DNA of 8,149 nucleotides from an uncultured Amylibacter sp. (GCA_938001995.1 CALLAV010000042.1:1-8149), one strand, 5' to 3'; counted from the first letter of the stretch, positions 1 to 5,802 are shown. A program made the numbers and translations. Notes: generated from the letters alone by a model not told the origin.

Positions 1-180
1 CCGTTTGTAGAAGTCGAGAGCCTTGGCGGCTCATCCGTCGATATTCTGGTACGCCCGTTTGCTCAAGGTGCGCATTATTTCGACGTGAAATATTCGCTGC
101 CCCAAGAAGTGTATGAGCAGTTCAACAAAGATAAGATCGAAATTCCGTTCCAACAGATTGTTGTTCACAACGCGAAGTAA
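1..180 (+). CDS. MscS-family mechanosensitive ion channel, C-terminal fragment
   Basis: Only the last 59 codons and the TAA stop are in the window; the start lies to the left. The open frame begins at base 1. The fragment reads as the cytoplasmic alpha/beta domain at the end of small-conductance mechanosensitive channels. It has the segment SVDILVRPFA, then a Tyr/Phe-rich turn (HYFDVKYSL), then a helix (PQEVYEQFNKDK), and it closes with the family's typical end IEIPFQQIVVH, which matches the 'I-x-IPFPQ-x-x-VH' ending of MscS. MscS channels sit in the inner membrane and open under tension to release solutes during osmotic downshock. Membrane segments and pore helix are outside the window, so the subfamily cannot be told. 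The gene is followed by a strong terminator and converges on the DUF2235 gene. Confidence 0.85.
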   Translation, partial: PFVEVESLGGSSVDILVRPFAQGAHYFDVKYSLPQEVYEQFNKDKIEIPFQQIVVHNAK

Positions 181-235
181 GAATTTGTAACGAGTACCGC
201 GAGTGTATTTAGCGAGTAGAGTTGAGTAGGGGGAG

Positions 236-268
236 GGGGTCGTGCTGGGTAGCACGGCCCCTTTTTTT
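236..268 (+). terminator. Intrinsic terminator of the MscS-family gene
   Basis: A GC-rich hairpin (arms GGGGTCGTGCT and AGCACGGCCCC, loop GGGT, one T-G wobble) is followed directly by seven T on the plus strand. This is a textbook Rho-independent terminator for the gene ending at 180. The T tract overlaps the stop codon (269-267) of the convergent minus-strand gene. The minus strand has no T tract after the hairpin, so termination in that direction is less certain. Confidence 0.9.
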
Positions 269-1445
269 ATTGAAACGGTTTGAGGTTTGGCGGGTCGTAG
301 TTGTTTGTCGGATCATCGCGCCGTTCGAGTGCGGTTGGGTGGATTTCAGCGTCTGGCGGGATGTAACGGTGCTGCGCCCAAGGGATGTAATAGCCAAGGA
401 ATGATTTCAAATCTGGCCAGCGGGATCGGTTGCGCAGGCGCAGAAAGATTTCAAGGATGAACCAGCCTTTTTTCATCTGACTGTGCAGGGGGGCCTTGGG
501 ATCAGGCGTCGCCACGGTAAGCTGCATCTTTTCGGTGACCTTGTCTTTTTTGCCAAGCACGTAACGTTTGTAGCTGATTTCACGAAACGCGAGCTGGTCC
601 ACGTCTAGCCCATCAAGCTGTTCGCGCATCCAGTGCATGGTGATTTTCGCAAGACCCGCTTCGGGTTCATAGACGCTGCCCGCCACATCCGTATGCGTGC
701 CTGCAAACCAGACTTGTTTAACGTCTTGATCGGGCGGGTTCTTTTTTGATTTGAACCGATTGCCATAGTATTTTTGTCCTTCCGTCCAGAATTGGTGGCG
801 AAAGAAACGGCGGGTTTCGTCGATGGCGATGACGTGGCGCACGGCTTCGACAGATGGGTTTTCGTCGACACTAGAGTGTGTGCCGTATTGGATGAACGTG
901 CCTTTGCCGAATTTGACACGCAGCATAGAGCTGACCGTGTCCCACAGCCCAAGGAATCGGATGGACGGGTGGCGCATGGTAAAGGCGTGTTCCAGCATAC
1001 GCAGTTTCGCGTGTGCGGCGCGTTCGTCCTCATTCGTGATAGAGCGCCATGCGGCAAAGACAGGTGCGACAAGGTGGAACTCTTGTGGGTCCACAAGACC
1101 GAAATCATTGATAAAGCCCGCCAAAACACGTGCGGTGTAGGCCCCGCGTGAATAGCCAAAGAAGTAGAGACGATCTCCGTCTTTGTGGTTTTGGCACAGA
1201 AATTCGTATGCGCGCAGAACGTTGTGCTCTAGGCCTCGTCCGAACACCAACCCCATGATCAGCTTGGGTTTTGCCAATACGATCCGCGCAAATGGACGCG
1301 TGTCGAGCGTACCCACTCCCGGGTGGTAATAGACCAACTGATCTTCGGACCGCTCCAATGTTTTGTAGAGCCGAAGGATGTTGGATTCGTTGGTTTCAAT
1401 TTCGTTTCCTGTGCCATCAAGGCACACGACTATTCTGCGTGACAT
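267..1445 (-). CDS. DUF2235 alpha/beta-hydrolase domain protein (Tle1-like fold)
   Basis: This 392-residue protein matches the DUF2235 family, which includes Tle1-type phospholipases of type VI secretion and many uncharacterised stand-alone hydrolases. Visible landmarks are the N-terminal strand with LDGTGNE (residues 9-15), the nucleophile elbow GYSRGA (97-102, Ser99), GLWDT (166-170, candidate acid Asp169) and GTHTDVAG (249-256, candidate His251). This gives a complete Ser-Asp-His set. The C-terminus has the family-like 'YIPPDAEIHPTALERR' stretch. I see no signal peptide or membrane segment, so it is probably cytoplasmic. I chose ATG at 1445 because AAGGA lies 8 nt upstream; the in-frame TTG at 1451 would be too close to that site. 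No VgrG, PAAR or immunity gene is beside it, so a secreted toxin role is not supported here. The substrate is unknown. Confidence 0.82.
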   Translation of the reverse strand: MSRRIVVCLDGTGNEIETNESNILRLYKTLERSEDQLVYYHPGVGTLDTRPFARIVLAKPKLIMGLVFGRGLEHNVLRAYEFLCQNHKDGDRLYFFGYSRGAYTARVLAGFINDFGLVDPQEFHLVAPVFAAWRSITNEDERAAHAKLRMLEHAFTMRHPSIRFLGLWDTVSSMLRVKFGKGTFIQYGTHSSVDENPSVEAVRHVIAIDETRRFFRHQFWTEGQKYYGNRFKSKKNPPDQDVKQVWFAGTHTDVAGSVYEPEAGLAKITMHWMREQLDGLDVDQLAFREISYKRYVLGKKDKVTEKMQLTVATPDPKAPLHSQMKKGWFILEIFLRLRNRSRWPDLKSFLGYYIPWAQHRYIPPDAEIHPTALERRDDPTNNYDPPNLKPFQ

Positions 1446-1543
1446 GAGCAAATTCCTTTTTAAAATATAACCATAGGTTAGTCAGAAAGCGGAATAACTC
1501 AACTCATTTGTGCAAAACGCAAAGCTGTTGGGAAACGGCAGGA

Positions 1544-1571
1544 AGGTCGGGCGCAATCCACGCCCTGACCT
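1544..1571 (-). terminator. Probable terminator of the puc operon
   Basis: On the minus strand, starting 19 nt after the stop codon of the 224-residue gene, arms AGGTC-GGGCG and CGCCC-GACCT pair with a single bulged base around a 7-nt loop. Only a short TTCC follows, not a long T tract, so it may be a weak or Rho-assisted terminator, or an mRNA 3' end stabiliser. The position at the end of the operon and before the DUF2235 gene supports a transcript-end role. Confidence 0.55.
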
Positions 1572-1589
1572 GAGTTTAGTCGTCAGTCT

Positions 1590-2264
1590 TTAACTGAGGG
1601 TTTTCCAACCCATTCGGCTTGATAAAACTGCGCCCCCACCTTCGATCACCGACTTGCGTCGTTCACCTGATGTTACTAGCGGCATGGGCCAAAAAGCACG
1701 GGACATGCGGCGGCTGCCGTCCATAGTTTTGTTCGTGCGTGACTTTGATGACAGCAGTGGCATTGGCCAGAACATCTTTGACATGCGTTTGCTGCCGTCC
1801 ATCACCTTCTTGCGGCGGTTCTGACCTGAAACTGTAGGGACGCCAAAAGCGGATGATATGTTGCCGGAAATTTCGATGCCGGGAAGGGTCATGAAATGAG
1901 GGTGGTCTTTGAGCACGCTTGGAGCGTGATCTGGTTCCCAAGCGATGGCGTGGTCTTGGTCTACCTCGCTGCCAAACGCGACGATTTGATCGGCACGTCG
2001 CGACAGGGCTTCGCGTACTATTTTGGCCGCGCCAAGGGGTTTGAATGTGGTTTTGACCACCAGCGCTGCGCCGCCTTTGGCAATCGCAGCGGCGTAGGGT
2101 GCGATGGCTGAGGAGTGTACGCCCGCGGCTTCAAGTGCGGCTTCTACGTTATCACCTGCGGTGATGACTGCCCGCGCACCCTTTGGAATCGCCTTGAATG
2201 TCAGCCAGTCATTGGCTTTTTTCGCATGCTGCGGATCCGAGAAAACCCGTGAAATAATTCTCAT
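1590..2264 (-). CDS. Unrecognised puc-operon protein with C-terminal 26-residue tandem repeats
   Basis: I do not recognise this 224-residue protein. Residues 1-95 look like a small alpha/beta domain: a strand (MRIISRVFSD), a helix with HAKKANDW, an Ala-rich segment, then a GGAALVV strand and a KIVREALSRR helix. This is loosely like general-stress-protein 17M/YflT domains, which is only an inference. Residues 96-130 form an acidic linker. Residues 147-224 hold repeats of exactly 26 residues: MDGSKRMS with FWPMPLL, then MDGSRRMS with FWPMPLV, then a diverged third unit ending at the stop. A shorter related motif (ISSAFGVPTVS, 136-146) precedes them. The repeats are basic and amphipathic. ATG 2264 follows the pucC stop by 14 nt, and the SD-like GGGAG overlaps that stop, suggesting coupled translation. 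Position after pucC recalls the extra genes of pucBACDE in Rhodobacter capsulatus, but I cannot establish homology. Confidence 0.8.
   Translation of the reverse strand: MRIISRVFSDPQHAKKANDWLTFKAIPKGARAVITAGDNVEAALEAAGVHSSAIAPYAAAIAKGGAALVVKTTFKPLGAAKIVREALSRRADQIVAFGSEVDQDHAIAWEPDHAPSVLKDHPHFMTLPGIEISGNISSAFGVPTVSGQNRRKKVMDGSKRMSKMFWPMPLLSSKSRTNKTMDGSRRMSRAFWPMPLVTSGERRKSVIEGGGAVLSSRMGWKTLS
1593..1826 (-). repeat. Coding tandem repeat, period 78 bp (26 codons)
   Basis: Within the 3' part of the unrecognised puc gene, three units lie at 1826-1749, 1748-1671 and 1670-1593. The plus-strand string GCTGCCGTCCAT recurs at 1713-1724 and 1791-1802, exactly 78 bp apart, and GGCAT followed by GGCC at 1681 and 1759 shows the same period. 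The third unit keeps RRKxVI/MxxG in register but has lost the FWPMPL motif. Conservation at both DNA and protein level suggests fairly recent duplication of the first two units. Confidence 0.85.
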
Positions 2265-2278
2265 GATGTTTCTACTCC

Positions 2279-3691
2279 CTATGTGGTCGAACCGTTGAAT
2301 TGTACTCTTTTTGCGGCTTTCTTGATCATCGGCAGGATCACTGCGATGGTCACAAGTAAGCTGAATAATTCGATTGCGAATACTGCATTATAGGGCGTTT
2401 GCGCCACGTTTCCAGTTTCGCCCTGCAAGCCGACAATGATATCACGGACAATGCCTGCTAATGCGACGCCGACACCTGCCGCGCAGGCTTGGGCGGCACC
2501 CCATGCGCCAAGTGCGAGGCCGATACGCTCTTTGGGCGCGGCACGCATGGCGGCCGTTAGGGTCGCGTGGCCAAAAAGGCCCGTGCCAAGACCGACAAGG
2601 AAAACGCCGATTAGGAAGGACGGAATGCCACCATCCATCGAGGCAAATATAATCAATGCAAAACCCGGAACGCCCACCGCCGCGCCAATCATGGCGAGGT
2701 TTGTTGGCTGTGTTGGACCGCTCAGCAAGCGCGATGCGAGGCCAAAGCCGATCAGCGTCCCCGTGGCAAACAGCGCGGTGAGTTTTGTGGTATCAGCGAC
2801 CGACATACCCAACGCTTGGCCGCCATACGGCTCCAGCAAAACGTCCGCCATTCCAAAGCCAAAGGTGCCAAGCGCCACGACCACAAGCAATCGAATGATG
2901 CCATCGGTTTGCGCCAGTTGTGCCCAAGCTGCTTGGAATGTTTGGTGTTTCGTCACTTTCATCTGCGCCGCACGTTCGCGGCTGCGGGTTTCCTGTTTCC
3001 AGACCGCAATTAAGTTCAGCGTGACAGAGACAACAGCCGTGCCTTGGATCACTTGGATCAGACGACCAGGCGTATAGTTTTCCAAAAGCGCGCCGTAAAT
3101 GAGCGCACTGACGACCATGCCCAAAAGCAGCATAACATACATCAGGCCAACGACTTTTGGCTGGTCGTCTTCTTTAACCAAGTCCGTCGCAAGTGCGAGG
3201 CCTACGGTTTGAACAATATGCACACCCGCACCTACGAGGAGGAACGCAAGCGCGGCAGCGCTAAGGCCAATCCAGCGTGGGGCGTCTGCGGCTTCTCCGA
3301 AGCCTGACAAAACCAGTAGGGCGAAGGGCATAATGGCAAAGCCGCCGAATTGGCACAGCGTGCCTTTCCAGATGTAGGGGATGCGGCGCAGGCCAAGCGC
3401 AGACTTATGCGTGTCAGATTTGTAACCGATCAATGCGCGAAACGGGGCGAAGACCAACGGCAACGCCAGCATGACAGCCACAAGCGTTGCGGGGACACCC
3501 ATCTCGACGATCATCACGCGGTTCAACGTGCCAACCAGCATAACAAGCGCCATGCCAACTGTGACTTGGAACAGCGACAGGCGGATCAACCGCGACAGCG
3601 GGACCTCGGCCGTTGCAACATCTGCGAACGGCAAATATCTGGTCCCCAGTGAGGCCAGCTTTTGCGTCGCAAATTTCCGATAGTCGAACAT
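2279..3691 (-). CDS. pucC: PucC, LH2 assembly membrane protein (BCH/PucC/LhaA family)
   Basis: This 470-residue, very hydrophobic protein belongs to the PucC/LhaA/BCH2 branch of the major facilitator superfamily, and its length is normal for the family. Diagnostic stretches are residues 85-108, with RALIGYKSDTH and LRRIPYIW in the loop between early membrane helices, and the GVHIVQTVGLALATDL segment (156-171). About twelve membrane segments can be traced, ending near residue 460 with a short basic tail. PucC is required for assembly or accumulation of the peripheral antenna in the cytoplasmic membrane; whether it carries bacteriochlorophyll, peptides or both is unsettled in the literature. 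ATG 3691 has only a weak TAGG site 9 nt upstream, consistent with lower expression than pucBA. It lies 108 nt after pucA, beyond a stem-loop, and 14 nt before the next gene. Confidence 0.95.
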   Translation of the reverse strand: MFDYRKFATQKLASLGTRYLPFADVATAEVPLSRLIRLSLFQVTVGMALVMLVGTLNRVMIVEMGVPATLVAVMLALPLVFAPFRALIGYKSDTHKSALGLRRIPYIWKGTLCQFGGFAIMPFALLVLSGFGEAADAPRWIGLSAAALAFLLVGAGVHIVQTVGLALATDLVKEDDQPKVVGLMYVMLLLGMVVSALIYGALLENYTPGRLIQVIQGTAVVSVTLNLIAVWKQETRSRERAAQMKVTKHQTFQAAWAQLAQTDGIIRLLVVVALGTFGFGMADVLLEPYGGQALGMSVADTTKLTALFATGTLIGFGLASRLLSGPTQPTNLAMIGAAVGVPGFALIIFASMDGGIPSFLIGVFLVGLGTGLFGHATLTAAMRAAPKERIGLALGAWGAAQACAAGVGVALAGIVRDIIVGLQGETGNVAQTPYNAVFAIELFSLLVTIAVILPMIKKAAKRVQFNGSTT

Positions 3692-3746
3692 GTTTGGTAA
3701 CCTACGGCACAGTCAGATGTGCAGTAGCCTATGAAATCTTGGGAGA

Positions 3747-3779
3747 ATTGAGCCCAAGCGCTATGGCTTAGGGCTCAAT
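3747..3779 (-). promoter_or_regulatory. Stem-loop between pucA and pucC (mRNA stabiliser / partial terminator)
   Basis: A perfect 9-bp inverted repeat (ATTGAGCCC and GGGCTCAAT) encloses a further 4-bp stem (AAGC and GCTT) with one bulged base and a 6-nt loop. It begins about 20 nt after the pucA stop. There is no T tract downstream on the minus strand, so it is not a classical terminator. In Rhodobacter puf and puc operons, hairpins in this position protect the short antenna message from 3' decay and let the alpha/beta genes outnumber downstream transcripts. I infer the same here. Confidence 0.75.
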
Positions 3780-3799
3780 AATTGGTGTTTGTTTGGTGT

Positions 3800-4132
3800 C
3801 TAACCATCAACCAGAAAGGAAGCCTTCGTTTCGGGCGCCTGTAAGATCGCCTTCGTGCTGGTTCCATCTGGAAGAATGACTGTCACTTCCATGCCTTCTG
3901 ATGTTGGCACAGTGTACGCAGCTTTCGCTGTGTCCAGTGAATCCGCATCAACGGTGGCCGCTGCCATTTTGTCACCTGTTCCCATCGGAACACCTTGCAA
4001 AAAGTCGCTAACCCATGAGGTATTTTTGACCACTTGCATGTGAACTGAGAAAGAACCGACTGCTACTGCGCCTAAAAAGAGCGGTACGCCGACAGTTGGA
4101 GATACAACCAACCACATTTTAGCATTGTTCAT
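3800..4132 (-). CDS. pucA: PucA, light-harvesting LH2 alpha apoprotein with long C-terminal tail
   Basis: Residues 1-53 are a typical LH2 alpha chain: N-terminal MNNAKMWLVVSPTVGVPLF, a single membrane helix (about 13-36), His31 as axial ligand for a B850-type bacteriochlorophyll, and Trp40 near the periplasmic face. The usual aromatic hydrogen-bond donors at 44 and 45 (Tyr-Trp or Tyr-Tyr) are replaced by Phe44-Leu45. Ordinary LH2 alpha chains end near residue 53-54; this one continues to 110 residues. The tail is acidic, has a likely beta hairpin (MEVTVILPDGTSTKAIL), and should lie in the periplasm. ATG 4132 has AAGGA 6-7 nt upstream and follows the pucB stop by 12 nt. With PucB it forms the alpha/beta pair of the LH2 ring in the photosynthetic membrane. 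Confidence 0.94.
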   Translation of the reverse strand: MNNAKMWLVVSPTVGVPLFLGAVAVGSFSVHMQVVKNTSWVSDFLQGVPMGTGDKMAAATVDADSLDTAKAAYTVPTSEGMEVTVILPDGTSTKAILQAPETKASFLVDG

Positions 4133-4144
4133 TGTATTTCCTTC

Positions 4145-4297
4145 CTATCCGAGCCACGGGGTCGCAACAGCGACAAGAACGTGTGCAATAAGCGCGATAA
4201 CACCGAAAACGCGTGTGCCATCAATAAGATAGCTATGCACTTCTTCGGCTTCTTCGAGCGTTAAACCTGTTGGCCAGACTTTGTCTGCATCTGCCAT
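4145..4297 (-). CDS. pucB: PucB, light-harvesting LH2 beta apoprotein
   Basis: This small gene encodes 50 residues and reads from [20 protein letters not shown] to the classic ending [13 protein letters not shown]. It aligns without gaps of note to Rhodobacter LH2 beta chains, with His21, Arg29 in GTRVFG (close to the B800 pigment in known structures) and His39, 18 residues after His21, as the B850-type ligand. One membrane helix spans about residues 24-46. The start ATG 4297 has an excellent AAGGAGG site 7 nt upstream, the strongest in the operon, fitting a protein needed in large amounts. It is the first gene of the puc operon and is followed by pucA after 12 nt. Its leader holds a hairpin, and two PpsR-type boxes lie about 100-140 nt upstream of the start. 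Confidence 0.95.
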   Translation of the reverse strand: MADADKVWPTGLTLEEAEEVHSYLIDGTRVFGVIALIAHVLVAVATPWLG

Positions 4298-4337
4298 TTT
4301 TGAGTCCTCCTTTTCAAATTAAGGAGAGTCTAGGTTT

Positions 4338-4367
4338 GAAGGTGAACATCGCGCAGCGACGTCCTTC
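4338..4367 (-). promoter_or_regulatory. Hairpin in the pucB 5' leader
   Basis: On the minus strand the arms GAAGG and CCTTC flank an inner 7-bp stem (ACGTCGC and GCGATGT, one G-T wobble) closed by a 3-nt loop, with a 3-nt bulge on one side. It sits about 40 nt before the pucB start, downstream of the likely promoter, so it would be in the leader RNA. A role in mRNA stability or translation is inference. Confidence 0.5.
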
Positions 4368-4387
4368 GTAGAGCCTCCCCATGCGAC

Positions 4388-4418
4388 AATATGTGTCAGT
4401 TAATATGTACATCGTCAA
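4388..4418 (-). promoter_or_regulatory. Candidate sigma-70 promoter of pucBAC
   Basis: On the minus strand TTGACG (4418-4413) and CATATT (4393-4388) are separated by 19 bp; shifting the -10 by one base gives 18 bp. An overlapping TTGACA lies at 4424-4419. The assignment is uncertain because spacing is long, but the element would place the start about 80 nt before pucB and put both PpsR boxes over the RNA polymerase site. Confidence 0.35.
4394..4411. promoter_or_regulatory. PpsR/CrtJ box, promoter-proximal
   Basis: The sequence TGTCAGTTAATATGTACA fits TGT-N12-ACA, the consensus bound by the photosynthesis repressor PpsR (CrtJ). It is the half of a pair nearer to pucB. The repressor binds such sites under aerobic or high-light conditions and blocks transcription of antenna and pigment genes. 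Confidence 0.75.
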
Positions 4419-4436
4419 TGTCAATTTTAGTTGACA
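4419..4436. promoter_or_regulatory. PpsR/CrtJ box, promoter-distal
   Basis: The sequence TGTCAATTTTAGTTGACA fits TGT-N12-ACA and is strongly palindromic (TGTCAA and TTGACA). It lies 7 bp from the proximal box, close to the spacing reported for cooperative pairs in CrtJ-controlled promoters such as bchC. The TTGACA half may double as a -35 element. Confidence 0.85.
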
Positions 4437-4702
4437 CTTTTTACGAAGTGTGAGTTTGCTAACTTTTCCGTTTATTATTAATGGCTTATTTTACCTCCTG
4501 AGCAAGGTTGGTGAAAAACAGATCTATTTTTTGCAACTTTTGTCTGCGAATTTGGTAGCTCTCGGGTGTGCAAACCTGCGCCTTGGGATTCGCAGCGGGA
4601 TTTTCAGCGTCCTTTTGGTCTGCTTGCTCATAGATGCGCAGAAAGGTCGTGTTATTTCGTGAATTTGGGGTGGTTCCCGATCTTGCCACAGGGCTGCGCC
4701 TG
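4437..4702. other. Intergenic stretch without a recognisable gene
   Basis: Between the puc control region and the str promoter I see no convincing gene on either strand. The left part (to about 4560) is AT-rich with several T runs. The open frames here lack ribosome binding sites and resemble no family I know. Together with the flanking regulatory elements this makes up the 635-base gap between the divergent pucB and rpsL starts. Confidence 0.6.
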
Positions 4703-4731
4703 TTGACACATTCCGCGACTCCCCCTATACG
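4703..4731 (+). promoter_or_regulatory. Sigma-70 promoter of the str operon (rpsL)
   Basis: TTGACA (4703-4708) and TATACG (4726-4731) are separated by exactly 17 bp. A GC-rich discriminator (CGCGGC) follows, as is common for promoters under stringent control. Transcription would start near 4738, giving a leader of about 195 nt before rpsL. Confidence 0.8.
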
Positions 4732-4828
4732 CGCGGCACAAGTGACGGTTGCCTGACACAGGCTTCTGTTTCTAGCCATAACTGGCGGTCATGATCCGAG
4801 TGTACTCTCCGATCCTCTGGTATTTAAC

Positions 4829-4895
4829 CGCGGTCGTTCATCCACAAGTGTGCGAGCGGCCGTGTTCGCGGTGTTTGATCGACAGATCAAGCGCC
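4829..4895 (+). promoter_or_regulatory. Two consecutive hairpins in the rpsL leader
   Basis: Hairpin A pairs 4829-4839 with 4854-4864 (11 bp including three G-T wobbles), with an inner CAC/GTG stem and an AAGT loop. Hairpin B pairs 4870-4880 with 4885-4895 (11 bp, two wobbles) around loop GACA. An alternative 6-bp pairing of ACCGCG (4827-4832) with CGCGGT (4867-4872) would compete with both. No T tract follows. The structure lies 38 nt before the rpsL start, where a ribosomal-protein feedback site could act; that role is inference. Confidence 0.55.
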
Positions 4896-4932
4896 ATTTC
4901 GAGTTTGAAATAGGTATAACGGGAGTATCCGA

Positions 4933-5304
4933 ATGCCAACAATCCAACAGCTGATCCGCAAGCCGCGCCAGCCGAAAGTTAAACGCTCCAAGTCGCTGCA
5001 CTTGCAGTCTTGTCCGCAAAAACGTGGTGTATGTACACGCGTTTACACAACAACACCAAAGAAGCCGAACTCGGCTATGCGTAAGGTTGCCAAAGTGCGC
5101 CTGACAAATGGTTTTGAAGTCATCTCTTACATCCCAGGTGAAAGCCACAACCTTCAAGAGCACTCTGTTGTTCTGATCCGTGGCGGCCGTGTAAAAGACC
5201 TTCCGGGTGTCCGTTACCACATCCTGCGCGGTGTGTTGGATACCCAAGGTGTTAAAGATCGTAAACAACGCCGTTCGAAATACGGCGCGAAAAAGCCGAA
5301 GTAA
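4933..5304 (+). CDS. rpsL: 30S ribosomal protein S12
   Basis: The 123-residue product aligns along its full length with bacterial S12. The unusually conserved core is intact: [22 protein letters not shown] (27-48), LTNGFEV, and [25 protein letters not shown] (72-96). S12 sits at the decoding centre of the small subunit and affects tRNA selection. Lys43, Lys88 and Pro91, where streptomycin-resistance changes usually occur, are wild type. Asp89, the residue methylthiolated by RimO in many bacteria, is present. ATG 4933 has GGGAG 6 nt upstream. It is the first gene of the str operon here, behind its own promoter and a structured leader; rpoC is not upstream. The gap to rpsG is 12 nt. Confidence 0.98.
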   Translation: MPTIQQLIRKPRQPKVKRSKSLHLQSCPQKRGVCTRVYTTTPKKPNSAMRKVAKVRLTNGFEVISYIPGESHNLQEHSVVLIRGGRVKDLPGVRYHILRGVLDTQGVKDRKQRRSKYGAKKPK

Positions 5305-5787
<483 letters not shown>

Positions 5788-5802
5788 GAGGAATACTGTC
5801 AG

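Noticed and set aside
192..227. Four GAGT strings in the short region after the mscS stop
   Set aside because: The spacing is irregular (9, 13, 10) and the match is only four bases, so it is not a convincing repeat.
1446..1451. TTG at 1451 as start of the DUF2235 gene
   Set aside because: The AAGGA site would be only about 2 nt from this TTG; it is correctly spaced for ATG at 1445.
1460..1500. TATATT upstream of the DUF2235 gene as a -10 element
   Set aside because: A -10-like hexamer is present on the minus strand, but no -35 element lies at an acceptable distance, so I did not list a promoter.
2436..3077. Plus-strand open frame (213 codons) opposite pucC
   Set aside because: It is rich in Pro, Ala and Arg, as expected for a reverse complement of a membrane protein gene, with no ribosome binding site or family match.
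4450..4662. Small plus-strand open frame in the puc-str gap, somewhat hydrophobic
   Set aside because: It has a GTG start without a Shine-Dalgarno site, begins right beside the PpsR boxes, and its hydrophobicity follows from T-rich DNA. A real small membrane protein cannot be wholly excluded.
4486..4779. Minus-strand open frame of 97 codons across the str promoter
   Set aside because: It overlaps a well-formed promoter, has no recognisable family features and no ribosome binding site that I can see.
4875..4890. TTGATCGACAGATCAA as an FNR/FnrL site
   Set aside because: The half-sites match TTGAT and ATCAA but are separated by 6 bases rather than 4, and the element lies inside a transcribed leader where it is better explained as a hairpin.
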